This document shows positions 1 to 7,261 of a stretch of 10,404 bases of DNA, one piece after another. This DNA comes from Deltaproteobacteria bacterium (GTDB taxonomy: Bacteria; Desulfobacterota; Deferrimicrobia; Deferrimicrobiales; Deferrimicrobiaceae). Under the pieces are notes generated by a model. That model worked only from the letters and a program-made list of their open reading frames with translations. It had not been told where the DNA came from and ran no database searches. Made by a program: the position numbers and the translations under genes. Location: positions 1 to 10,404 of the forward strand of contig JAJZRM010000068.1 of NCBI GenBank assembly GCA_021802685.1. Direction: 5' to 3'. Each line of letters begins with the position of its first letter. Positions within the stretch are counted from its first letter, which is position 1.

Positions 1-40
1 TCCATCGGAATGATGATCGGAAATAATCCGGATTACTTTA

Positions 41-68
41 CCCGCCGCAACAGCGGAACGGGTTGCGG
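41..68 (+). repeat. Two alternative overlapping hairpins upstream of the dehydrogenase-like gene
   Basis: Bases 41-48 (CCCGCCGC) can pair with 53-62 (GCGG, AA bulge, CGGG) around a 4-base AACA loop. Alternatively bases 45-51 (CCGCAAC) pair perfectly with 62-68 (GTTGCGG) around a 10-base loop. The two structures exclude each other. They could be the weak terminator of an upstream gene outside the window or an operator next to the -10 element at 73-81. No T-run follows, so a standard intrinsic terminator is not supported. Bases 1-40 show no coding signal I can support. Confidence 0.3.
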
Positions 69-72
69 TATT

Positions 73-81
73 TGATATGAT
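73..81 (+). promoter_or_regulatory. Possible extended -10 promoter, leaderless configuration
   Basis: TGATATGAT combines a TGn extension with TATGAT, five of six matches to the sigma-70 -10 hexamer. I see no good -35 hexamer at 16-18 bases upstream, which extended -10 promoters can tolerate. The hexamer ends 6 bases before the ATG at 88, so transcription would begin at or next to the start codon. This fits the absence of a Shine-Dalgarno sequence. It is inference from sequence only; the motif could be chance. Confidence 0.35.
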
Positions 82-87
82 GCGGGC

Positions 88-1062
88 ATGAAGATCGTCC
101 TTCTCGGCGCCGCCGGTTTCCTGGGCCGGGCCGCCGCGGTCGAACTGGCGCGCCGCCCCGAAGTCGGAGAGCTCCTTCTCGTGGATTACATCATCCGCGA
201 CGCGAAGCGGCTGGCCAGGCACCTGTCGCCGAAGTGCCGCTGCGCGATGGCGGACGTCGGGAAACCGCTGGAACTCACGCGCCTGCTCCAGGGAATCGAC
301 GCCGTGGCGAACGCCGTCGGGCCGTGCGCGGAGTACGAGAAGCCGGTGCTCATGGCGTGCGCGGCGGCGGGGGTTTCCGTCGCCTCGATCGGGGACGACA
401 CGCTGTCCCCGGCGGACCGGGGCGAGGTCCACGACGCCTTTCGCGCCGCGAAGGCCGCCGCCGTCTCCGGATGCGGGATGATGCCCGGCTGGACGGAGCT
501 GCTGAACGCGCACTTCCTGGGCGGACCGGGCTCCGCGCAAGGGGGGTCCCCGCCGGGGGACCATGCCCGGTACCTGTTCTTTTCCCCGGACCGGTTCGGG
601 GGGTACGCCTTCCTGCGCGAAATCGCGAAAAGCGTCGGAAGCGAAACACCTTCCCCGCCGGGCGCCCCGGCCGGCCGGTACTTCTCCCTGCCCGGCGGCG
701 CGGCGGTCGGCGTGCCGGAAGACAAGGCCGGGGCGCGGATTGCCCGCATCGCGAACACGGTGGGGCGGCTGGGAGTCGTGGGAAAGGAGCTGGCCGCCGC
801 GCTGCTGCTGTGGCTGCGCGGTTCGCTGACGGGAACTCCGGGATCGCCCGCCGCGGCATGCGGCGTCGCGGACGGGGGACGGACCGCCCGCGTCGAAGAC
901 CCCGGGGGGAAGCTGGCGGCGGTTCTTCTCGCCGAGACGGCCTTGCGCCTAGCCTCCCGGTCCGGGAAAGCGACCGGCCTGCTGCAGATCCATGAACTGA
1001 TCGGGAGGGAGGAGGCCGGGGCGATCGCCGCCGCCGCCGGCGCCCGCATCTCAATCGGATAA
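88..1062 (+). CDS. Saccharopine dehydrogenase-like NAD(P)-binding protein
   Basis: A 324-residue protein with an N-terminal Rossmann fold. The dinucleotide-binding loop GAAGFLG is at residues 7-13, and an acidic residue (Asp33, in LLLVDY) ends the second strand. Further on, NAVGPC (75-80) and GCGMMPGWTELL (128-139) match the pattern of the saccharopine dehydrogenase NADP-binding family, where an N-x-x-GP segment and a G-x-x-PG segment shape the cofactor and substrate site. Family membership does not prove a role in lysine metabolism: many members are uncharacterised oxidoreductases, and the substrate here is unknown. At 324 residues it is shorter than the roughly 400 usual for the family, with a reduced, Ala/Gly-rich C-terminal half, so the catalytic domain may be minimal. 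The ATG is the first possible start after an in-frame TGA at 73-75. No Shine-Dalgarno sequence precedes it. It is a lone plus-strand gene converging on lon. Confidence 0.8.
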   Translation: MKIVLLGAAGFLGRAAAVELARRPEVGELLLVDYIIRDAKRLARHLSPKCRCAMADVGKPLELTRLLQGIDAVANAVGPCAEYEKPVLMACAAAGVSVASIGDDTLSPADRGEVHDAFRAAKAAAVSGCGMMPGWTELLNAHFLGGPGSAQGGSPPGDHARYLFFSPDRFGGYAFLREIAKSVGSETPSPPGAPAGRYFSLPGGAAVGVPEDKAGARIARIANTVGRLGVVGKELAAALLLWLRGSLTGTPGSPAAACGVADGGRTARVEDPGGKLAAVLLAETALRLASRSGKATGLLQIHELIGREEAGAIAAAAGARISIG

Positions 1063-1081
1063 GGGGGAAAGAGTGTCCCCC
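1063..1081. terminator. Possible shared hairpin terminator between convergent genes
   Basis: GGGGGA (1063-1068) pairs with TCCCCC (1076-1081) around a 7-base loop. The hairpin lies in the 26-base gap between the stop of the plus-strand dehydrogenase-like gene (1060-1062) and the stop of lon (1089-1091). Neither strand has a clear T-run after the stem, so it may only pause polymerase or protect 3' ends. The position between two converging genes is the main support. Confidence 0.35.
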
Positions 1082-1088
1082 CCCGCAA

Positions 1089-3497
1089 TCAGTGGGTGAC
1101 GACGTCCTCGTCCGCGGGACCGCCCTTCGGCGGCGCGGGAGGCGGGTTCCCCGCTTCTTCCGGCGGGACCTTGCGTTCCTTCGGCAGGTCGATCGCGAGC
1201 GCCATCACTTCGTCCATGTGCCCGACGAAATGGATGGCGAGGTTGTTCTTGATCTTCGCCGGCACCTCGGCCAGGTCCTTTTCGTTGTCCTGGGGGAGGA
1301 TGACGGTCTTGATGCCGCCGCGGTGCGCCGCCAGCAGCTTCTCCTTCACCCCGCCGATCGGCAGCACCCGCCCCCGCAGCGTGATCTCCCCGGTCATCGC
1401 CAGGTCGTTGCGCGCGGGCAGCCGCATCAGCGCCGACGCCAGCGCCGTGGCCATCGTGATCCCGGCGGAGGGGCCGTCCTTGGGGGTGGCCCCTTCCGGC
1501 ACGTGGATGTGGATGTCGAGCTTCTGGTAGAAGTCCTTGTCCAGGCCCAACCGCTCGGCGCGCGTCCGGATGTAGGACAGGGCGGCCTGGGCGGATTCCT
1601 GCATCACCTCGCCCAGCTTCCCCGTGATCTTCAGGTTCCCCTTCCCCGGCAGGATGGCGACCTCGATCAGCAGCAGCTCGCCGCCGAATTCGGTCCATGC
1701 GAGGCCAGTGGCCACGCCGACCGACTGCTTCTCCTCGGCCTCGCCGTACCGGTACCGCGTCACCCCAAGGTACCGTCGCGCCGCCTTCGGCGTCACGACG
1801 ATCCGTTCCTTCGAGGGGGTCTTCACCACTTCCCGCGCGATCTTCCGGCACACGGAGGCGATCTCCCGTTCGAGGTTGCGCACTCCCGCCTCCCGGGTGT
1901 AGTACCGGATGACCTGGAAGATCGACTTGTCGCTGAAGACGACCTTCTCCCTCGACAGCCCGTGCTCCTCCACCTTCTTCGGGACCAGGTACCCCTTGGC
2001 GATGTGCAGCTTTTCCAGCTCCGTGTACCCGGAGAGGCGGATGATCTCCATCCGGTCCTGGAGCGGCCCGGGGATGCCGTGCAGCATGTTCGCCGTGGTG
2101 ATGAACAGGACGTCGGACAGGTCGTAGTCCACGTCGAGGTAGTGGTCGTTGAAGGTGCTGTTCTGCTCGGGGTCCAGGACCTCGAGGAGGGCGGACGAGG
2201 GGTCCCCGCGGAAGTCGGTGGACATCTTGTCGACCTCGTCGAGCAGGAACACGGGGTTCACCGTCCCCGCCTTCTTCAGCTGCTGCATGATCTTGCCCGG
2301 GAGCGCCCCGATGTAGGTCCGGCGGTGGCCGCGGATCTCCGCCTCGTCCCGCACGCCGCCCAGCGACATGCGGACGAACTTCCGGCCCATCGCCCGGGCG
2401 ATGGACCGGGCGAGCGAGGTTTTCCCGACGCCCGGGGGGCCGACGAAGCACAGGATCGGGCCTTTCAGCTTGGAGACGAGCTTGCGGACGGCGAGGTATT
2501 CGAGGATGCGCTCCTTGACCTTCTCCAGGCCGTAATGGTCCTCGTCGAGGACCCGTTCCGCCTCGGTGATGTCGAGCTTGTCCTCGGTGCGTTCCTGCCA
2601 GGGAATGGAGACGAGCCAGTCGATGTAGTTGCGGCTGACGGTCGCCTCCGCCGACATGGGGGACATCATCCGCAGCTTCTTGATCTCCTTCTGGCACTTC
2701 TGCAGCGCCTCCTTGCCCATCCCGCGCTTCTTGACCTTCTCCTCGAGCTCGTCGAGCTCGGAGCGCCCCTCCTCGCCCTGCCCCAGCTCCTTCTGGATCG
2801 CGCGCATCTGCTCGTTCAGGTAGAATTCCCGCTGCGTCTTCTCCATCTGCTTCTTGACGCGCCCCCGGATCCGCCGCTCGATCTCCAGGACCTCGATCTC
2901 GCCCTCCATCAGGAGGAGCAGCTTTTCCATCCGTTCCTCGACGGTGTCGAGTTCCAGGACCGTCTGCCGCTCGGTCACCTTGAGCGGAAGCTGGCCGGCC
3001 AGGGTGTCGGCGAGCCGGGTCGCGTCGGCGATCGAGGCGACCTGGGTCACCAGGTCCTGGGGGACCTTCTTGCTCAACTTCGCGTAGCTCTCGAAGGAGG
3101 AGACGACGTTGCGCGACATCGCCTCCGCTCCCGGTCCGGTGAAGGGAGCCGGGGCGGTCTCCTCGACGGAAACCTGGAAGTACCGGTCGTTGGGAAGGTA
3201 GTGCAGGATCTTTCCCCGCTGCCGTCCCTCCACCAGGACCTTCACCGTGCCGTCGGGGAGCTTCAGCATCTGGATGACGTGGCTGACGGTCCCGATCCGG
3301 TGGATGTCGCTCTCCACAGGCTCGTTCGTGGAGGGGTCGATCTGCGAGGAGAGGAAGATGAGGCGGTCGAAGGACAGGGCCGCCTCGAGGGCGGCGATGG
3401 ACTTGTCCCGCCCCACGAAAAGGGGAACCACCATGTGCGGAAATACGACGATGTCCCGCAGCGGGAGCAGCGGAAAGATCTTCTTGTGGTCTTCCAT
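1089..3497 (-). CDS. lon: ATP-dependent endopeptidase Lon
   Basis: An 802-residue LonA-type protease that unfolds and degrades misfolded and short-lived regulatory proteins in the cytoplasm. The N-terminal substrate-binding domain begins with FPLLPLRDIVVFP near residue 8. A coiled-coil region (about 195-275) leads into the AAA+ module, with Walker A GPPGVGKTS (Lys359) and Walker B FLLDEVDKM near 420. The C-terminal protease domain has the catalytic dyad: Ser677 in KDGPSAG and Lys720 in VKEKLLAAHR, within two residues of the E. coli numbering. The last 25 or so residues form a proline-rich, then acidic tail beyond the conserved domain. I chose the ATG at 3497 because the family's N-terminus starts there; the reading frame stays open upstream, but that stretch lies over clpX in another frame and is not Lon-like. 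GGGAGAG lies 9 bases before the ATG. It is the last gene of the tig-clpP-clpX-lon run, 23 bases after clpX. Confidence 0.97.
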   Translation of the reverse strand: MEDHKKIFPLLPLRDIVVFPHMVVPLFVGRDKSIAALEAALSFDRLIFLSSQIDPSTNEPVESDIHRIGTVSHVIQMLKLPDGTVKVLVEGRQRGKILHYLPNDRYFQVSVEETAPAPFTGPGAEAMSRNVVSSFESYAKLSKKVPQDLVTQVASIADATRLADTLAGQLPLKVTERQTVLELDTVEERMEKLLLLMEGEIEVLEIERRIRGRVKKQMEKTQREFYLNEQMRAIQKELGQGEEGRSELDELEEKVKKRGMGKEALQKCQKEIKKLRMMSPMSAEATVSRNYIDWLVSIPWQERTEDKLDITEAERVLDEDHYGLEKVKERILEYLAVRKLVSKLKGPILCFVGPPGVGKTSLARSIARAMGRKFVRMSLGGVRDEAEIRGHRRTYIGALPGKIMQQLKKAGTVNPVFLLDEVDKMSTDFRGDPSSALLEVLDPEQNSTFNDHYLDVDYDLSDVLFITTANMLHGIPGPLQDRMEIIRLSGYTELEKLHIAKGYLVPKKVEEHGLSREKVVFSDKSIFQVIRYYTREAGVRNLEREIASVCRKIAREVVKTPSKERIVVTPKAARRYLGVTRYRYGEAEEKQSVGVATGLAWTEFGGELLLIEVAILPGKGNLKITGKLGEVMQESAQAALSYIRTRAERLGLDKDFYQKLDIHIHVPEGATPKDGPSAGITMATALASALMRLPARNDLAMTGEITLRGRVLPIGGVKEKLLAAHRGGIKTVILPQDNEKDLAEVPAKIKNNLAIHFVGHMDEVMALAIDLPKERKVPPEEAGNPPPAPPKGGPADEDVVTH

Positions 3498-3520
3498 GGG
3501 CAAGGGCTCTCCCGCGCCGC

Positions 3521-4785
<1,265 letters not shown>

Positions 4786-4789
<4 letters not shown>

Positions 4790-5394
4790 TCGACCAGGGG
4801 CTTGATCGTCGTGATCCGCTTGGCTACGACTTGATCGATTATACCATACGCCTTCGCCTGCTCCGAGGACATGTAGTAATCCCTCTCGGTATCAGTCGCG
4901 ATACGCTCCAACGGTTGCGCCGTGTGCTTCGAGAGGATCTCGTTCAAGTGCTCCCGAAGGCGGAGGATCTCCTCCGCCTGGATCTTGATGTCGGTGGCCT
5001 GCCCCCGCGTTCCGCCCATCGGCTGGTGGATGAGGATCCGCGCGTTGGGGAGGGCCGTGCGCTTTCCGCTCGCGCCGCCCGCCAGCAGGATCGCCGCCAT
5101 CGAAGCCGCCTGCCCGAGGCAGACGGTGGAAACCTGCGGCTTGATGAACTGCATCGTGTCGTAGATGGCCATCCCCGCGGTCACGACGCCGCCGGGGGAG
5201 TTGATGTACAGGTTGATGTCCTTGTCCGGATCTTCGGCCTCGAGGAACAGCAGCTGGGCGATCACGAGGTTGGCGATGTCGTCGTCGATCGGGCTCCCGA
5301 TGAAGACGATCCGGTCCTTGAGGAGCCGGGAATAGATGTCGTAGGCGCGCTCGCCGCGGCTGGTTTGCTCGACCACCATGGGAACCAGGTTCAT
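4786..5394 (-). CDS. clpP: ATP-dependent Clp protease proteolytic subunit ClpP
   Basis: A 202-residue serine peptidase that forms the double-ring degradation chamber used with ClpX. The catalytic triad is complete: Ser98 in GQAASMAA, His123 in LIHQPMGG and Asp172 in TERDYYMS. INSPGG (64-69) carries the glycine-rich segment of the oxyanion region. The N-terminus begins MNLVPMVVEQTSRGERAYDI, typical of bacterial ClpP; the short leader before the mature chain is probably removed by self-processing as in E. coli. The ATG overlaps the TGA stop of tig (ATGA). A Shine-Dalgarno-like GAGGTG lies 5 bases upstream, inside the end of tig. Its partner unfoldase ClpX follows directly with a 4-base overlap, consistent with matched production. 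Confidence 0.98.
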
Positions 5395-6677
5395 TCCGCC
5401 ACCTCTTCCTTCACTTCGGCGTTTTCCAGCAGGAAGTTCATGATCTTTCGCTCCAGGAGCCGGTCGCGCAGGGAGTCGAGGCGCTCCTCGGAGCCGTACG
5501 TCTCGCGGACCTTTTCGAGGTCCACCCCCTCGACCTCCGCCATCCTCTTCATTTCGGCGTCGATCTCGGAGAAGGCGACGTCGATGTTTTCCTGCCGGGC
5601 GATCGCGTCGAGGAGCAGGCTCACCCGCACCATCCGTTCCGCGCCGGGGGCGAGCCGCTCAGACATCTTATCGACGTCCATCTTCATTTTCTTAAGGTCC
5701 ACGCCCTGCGCGCCCATCCGTTCGACGGTGTCCTGGATCATCGCCACCGTCTGGCGCTTCACCAGCGTGGCGGGGACATCGAAAACGTTCCGGTCGACCA
5801 GACCCCTCCGCAGGACCTCGTCGGCCGCCTGCCGGGAGCGCGCCTCGGCTTCCGCGAGGAGTTTTTCCCGCATTTTCCCGCGCATGTCGTCCAGGCCGGT
5901 CACATCACCGAATTGCTTGACGAATTCGTCATCCAGCTCGGGGAGCTTCCTCTCCCGGACGTTGCGGACCGTAACCTCGAACGCCACCGTCTTCCCGGCG
6001 TATTTCGGGACGGGGTGCCCGGCCGGGAAGGAGATCTCGAAGGACCGCGTGTCCCCCGCGCCGACCCCCATCATCTTCTCCTGGAACTCCATCCCGAACG
6101 GGATGCCGTTTACGAGGACGATCGACACGTCGTCGTTCCGGTCCACCGTCTCGCCCCCCGAGGTCGCCGTGAACGCGAACTCCGCCAGGTCGCCGGTCTG
6201 CGCCTTGCGGCCCTCGTCGGGCAGGAACCGGGCGAAGGGGGTCCGAAGCCGCTCGATCGCCGCCGCCACCTCCTCGTCGGTCACGTTCACTTTCTCCCGG
6301 ACCACGGGGATCCCCTTGTAATCCTTCGCCTCGACCTCCGGGACGACCTCGATCGTGGCGGAGAACACGAAATCGCTCCCCTCGACCAGTTTGGCGCCGT
6401 CCACGGTTCCCATGGAGAGGATCTTGATGTCCTTCTCCTTCACGACGTCTCCGAGCGACTCCTTCACCAGCCGCTCGGAAAGATCCGCCGCCACGGATTC
6501 CCGGAACAGGCGCTTCACCATGTCCATCGGGGCCTTCCCCTTCCGGAACCCTTTCAGGGGAACTCCCTTGCGAATCTCGGCGAATTCCTCCTCGATCCGG
6601 CGCGAGACCTCCTCCGCCGGGATCTCGACCGTGATCTTCCTCTCGACGCCGGAGACGGCGTCAACGCTTGTTTTCAT
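5391..6677 (-). CDS. tig: Trigger factor, ribosome-associated chaperone and peptidyl-prolyl isomerase
   Basis: A 428-residue trigger factor, the first chaperone to meet nascent chains at the ribosome exit tunnel. The N-terminal ribosome-binding domain carries the signature GFRKGKAP at residues 43-50, the same positions as in E. coli. An FKBP-type isomerase domain spans about 157-245 (TGDLAEFAF onward), and the helical C-terminal substrate-binding domain runs from about 246 to the end. The frame is open upstream to 6767, but that extension runs through the tRNA-Leu gene and is not trigger-factor-like. The ATG at 6677, starting MKTSVDAVSGVERKI, is therefore the start. It is preceded by CAGGGAACG and, slightly further, AGGGGTG as ribosome-binding candidates. 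It is the first gene of the chaperone/protease run and ends in an ATGA overlap with clpP. Confidence 0.96.
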   Translation of the reverse strand: MKTSVDAVSGVERKITVEIPAEEVSRRIEEEFAEIRKGVPLKGFRKGKAPMDMVKRLFRESVAADLSERLVKESLGDVVKEKDIKILSMGTVDGAKLVEGSDFVFSATIEVVPEVEAKDYKGIPVVREKVNVTDEEVAAAIERLRTPFARFLPDEGRKAQTGDLAEFAFTATSGGETVDRNDDVSIVLVNGIPFGMEFQEKMMGVGAGDTRSFEISFPAGHPVPKYAGKTVAFEVTVRNVRERKLPELDDEFVKQFGDVTGLDDMRGKMREKLLAEAEARSRQAADEVLRRGLVDRNVFDVPATLVKRQTVAMIQDTVERMGAQGVDLKKMKMDVDKMSERLAPGAERMVRVSLLLDAIARQENIDVAFSEIDAEMKRMAEVEGVDLEKVRETYGSEERLDSLRDRLLERKIMNFLLENAEVKEEVAE

Positions 6678-6705
6678 CGTTCCCTGGCACCCCTGTGTTT
6701 TATGT

Positions 6706-6714
6706 AAGATAGCA
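6706..6714 (-). promoter_or_regulatory. Possible extended -10 element for the tig operon
   Basis: In the 50-base gap between tRNA-Leu and tig, the minus strand reads TGC-TATCTT: a TGn extension and four of six matches to TATAAT. It would give a leader of about 20 bases containing the tig ribosome-binding site. No convincing -35 hexamer is present. The tig operon could equally be read through from the tRNA promoter, with the message released by tRNA processing. No heat-shock sigma-32 or CIRCE element was recognised in this gap. Confidence 0.22.
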
Positions 6715-6727
6715 TCCGCCCGTTTCC

Positions 6728-6809
6728 TGGTGCGAGAGGAGGGACTTGAACCCTCATGGTTGCCCACCGGATCCTAAATCCGGCGCGTCTGCCATTCCGC
6801 CACTCTCGC
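6728..6809 (-). tRNA. tRNA-Leu (anticodon UAG), CCA encoded
   Basis: The minus strand folds as a leucine tRNA. The acceptor stem is GCGAGAG / CTCTCGC with discriminator A and an encoded CCA (bases 6728-6730). The D arm has GCG/CGC with GG in its loop. The anticodon stem CCGGA / TCCGG encloses the loop TTTAGGA, so the anticodon is UAG, reading CUN leucine codons. The T arm is GAGGG-TTCAAGT-CCCTC. The variable region is 11 bases and can form a 3-bp stem (TGG-GCAA-CCA), short for the long-variable-arm class but consistent with Leu. The total is 82 bases including CCA, 3 fewer than E. coli leuW, one of them from the D loop and two from the variable arm. It lies 50 bases upstream of tig on the same strand. 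Confidence 0.95.
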
Positions 6810-6834
6810 ACATGCGGAAAGGGCCGAAACGGAT

Positions 6835-6863
6835 ACTGTAAACGATTCCGTCTACGGGATCAA
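6835..6863 (-). promoter_or_regulatory. Possible sigma-70 promoter for tRNA-Leu
   Basis: On the minus strand TTGATC (6858-6863) and TACAGT (6835-6840) are spaced by exactly 17 bases, each with four of six consensus matches. Transcription would start near 6828, about 19 bases before the tRNA 5' end at 6809. The -35 hexamer overlaps the stop codon of the PilZ gene. The match is modest, but the spacing and position suit a tRNA promoter. Confidence 0.35.
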
Positions 6864-7261
6864 CGGTCGGCGACGGGGTCCCTGTCCGGCAGGTACAGCG
6901 CATCGACGGCGGGCGCCTCCTGGTCGAACTGCATGCCGAAGATGTAAAACCCCTGGGGAGCGTCCGCTCCGCGGAACCAGGCCACGGTCCCCTCCACCCG
7001 GATCGGCGGTTTCCCCTCCGGAAGGATCGTGGCGTCGATCCGGTTCTGGTGGGTCATCAGCGTGTCGTACATGATGTGGATCCCGTCCGGCGCCAGCCTC
7101 GGCGTGATCACGGACATCCCCGTCGGGGAAAGGTCCTTGACCGTGCCGGTCACGGGGGAGGAAACGCGCCTGGGATCTTTTCCGCTTCGGACGGTGAAAA
7201 CAACGGTAGCCACGGGGTATCGGCGCTCCTTCCTTCTCCTGTCCTTGCCGAACAGGTTCAT
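6860..7261 (-). CDS. PilZ domain protein, probable cyclic di-GMP receptor
   Basis: A 133-residue single-domain protein. It has both hallmarks of the PilZ cyclic di-GMP binding fold: an arginine-rich RxxxR element (RRKERRYPV, residues 9-17) and D-x-S-x-x-G (DLSPTG, 43-48). The C-terminal part, with GTVAWFR (91-97) and FYIFGMQF (105-112), fits the closing strands of the beta barrel. No signal peptide or membrane segment is seen, so it should be a cytoplasmic effector that changes partner binding when cyclic di-GMP rises. The target (motility, exopolysaccharide or other) cannot be read from the sequence. The ATG overlaps the TGA of the upstream HD-GYP gene (ATGA), and GAGGGA lies 9 bases before it. 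The pairing with a likely cyclic di-GMP phosphodiesterase supports the assignment. Confidence 0.88.
   Translation of the reverse strand: MNLFGKDRRRKERRYPVATVVFTVRSGKDPRRVSSPVTGTVKDLSPTGMSVITPRLAPDGIHIMYDTLMTHQNRIDATILPEGKPPIRVEGTVAWFRGADAPQGFYIFGMQFDQEAPAVDALYLPDRDPVADR

Noticed and set aside
6741..6755. CTTGAA resembling a heat-shock sigma-32 -35 element
   Set aside because: It is the T-arm of the tRNA read on the opposite strand and points away from tig, with no matching -10.
6678..6767. 30-residue N-terminal extension of trigger factor
   Set aside because: It reads through the tRNA-Leu gene and does not match the family; the normal N-terminus begins at 6677.
6728..6809. tRNA-Leu as an integration site for a mobile element
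   Set aside because: No integrase, no direct repeat of the tRNA 3' end and no foreign-looking genes next to it; tig follows immediately.
6829..6851. Weak inverted repeat ACGGA / TCCGT as a terminator after the PilZ gene
   Set aside because: Only 5 bp with a 13-base loop and no T-run; it overlaps the candidate tRNA promoter and is probably chance.
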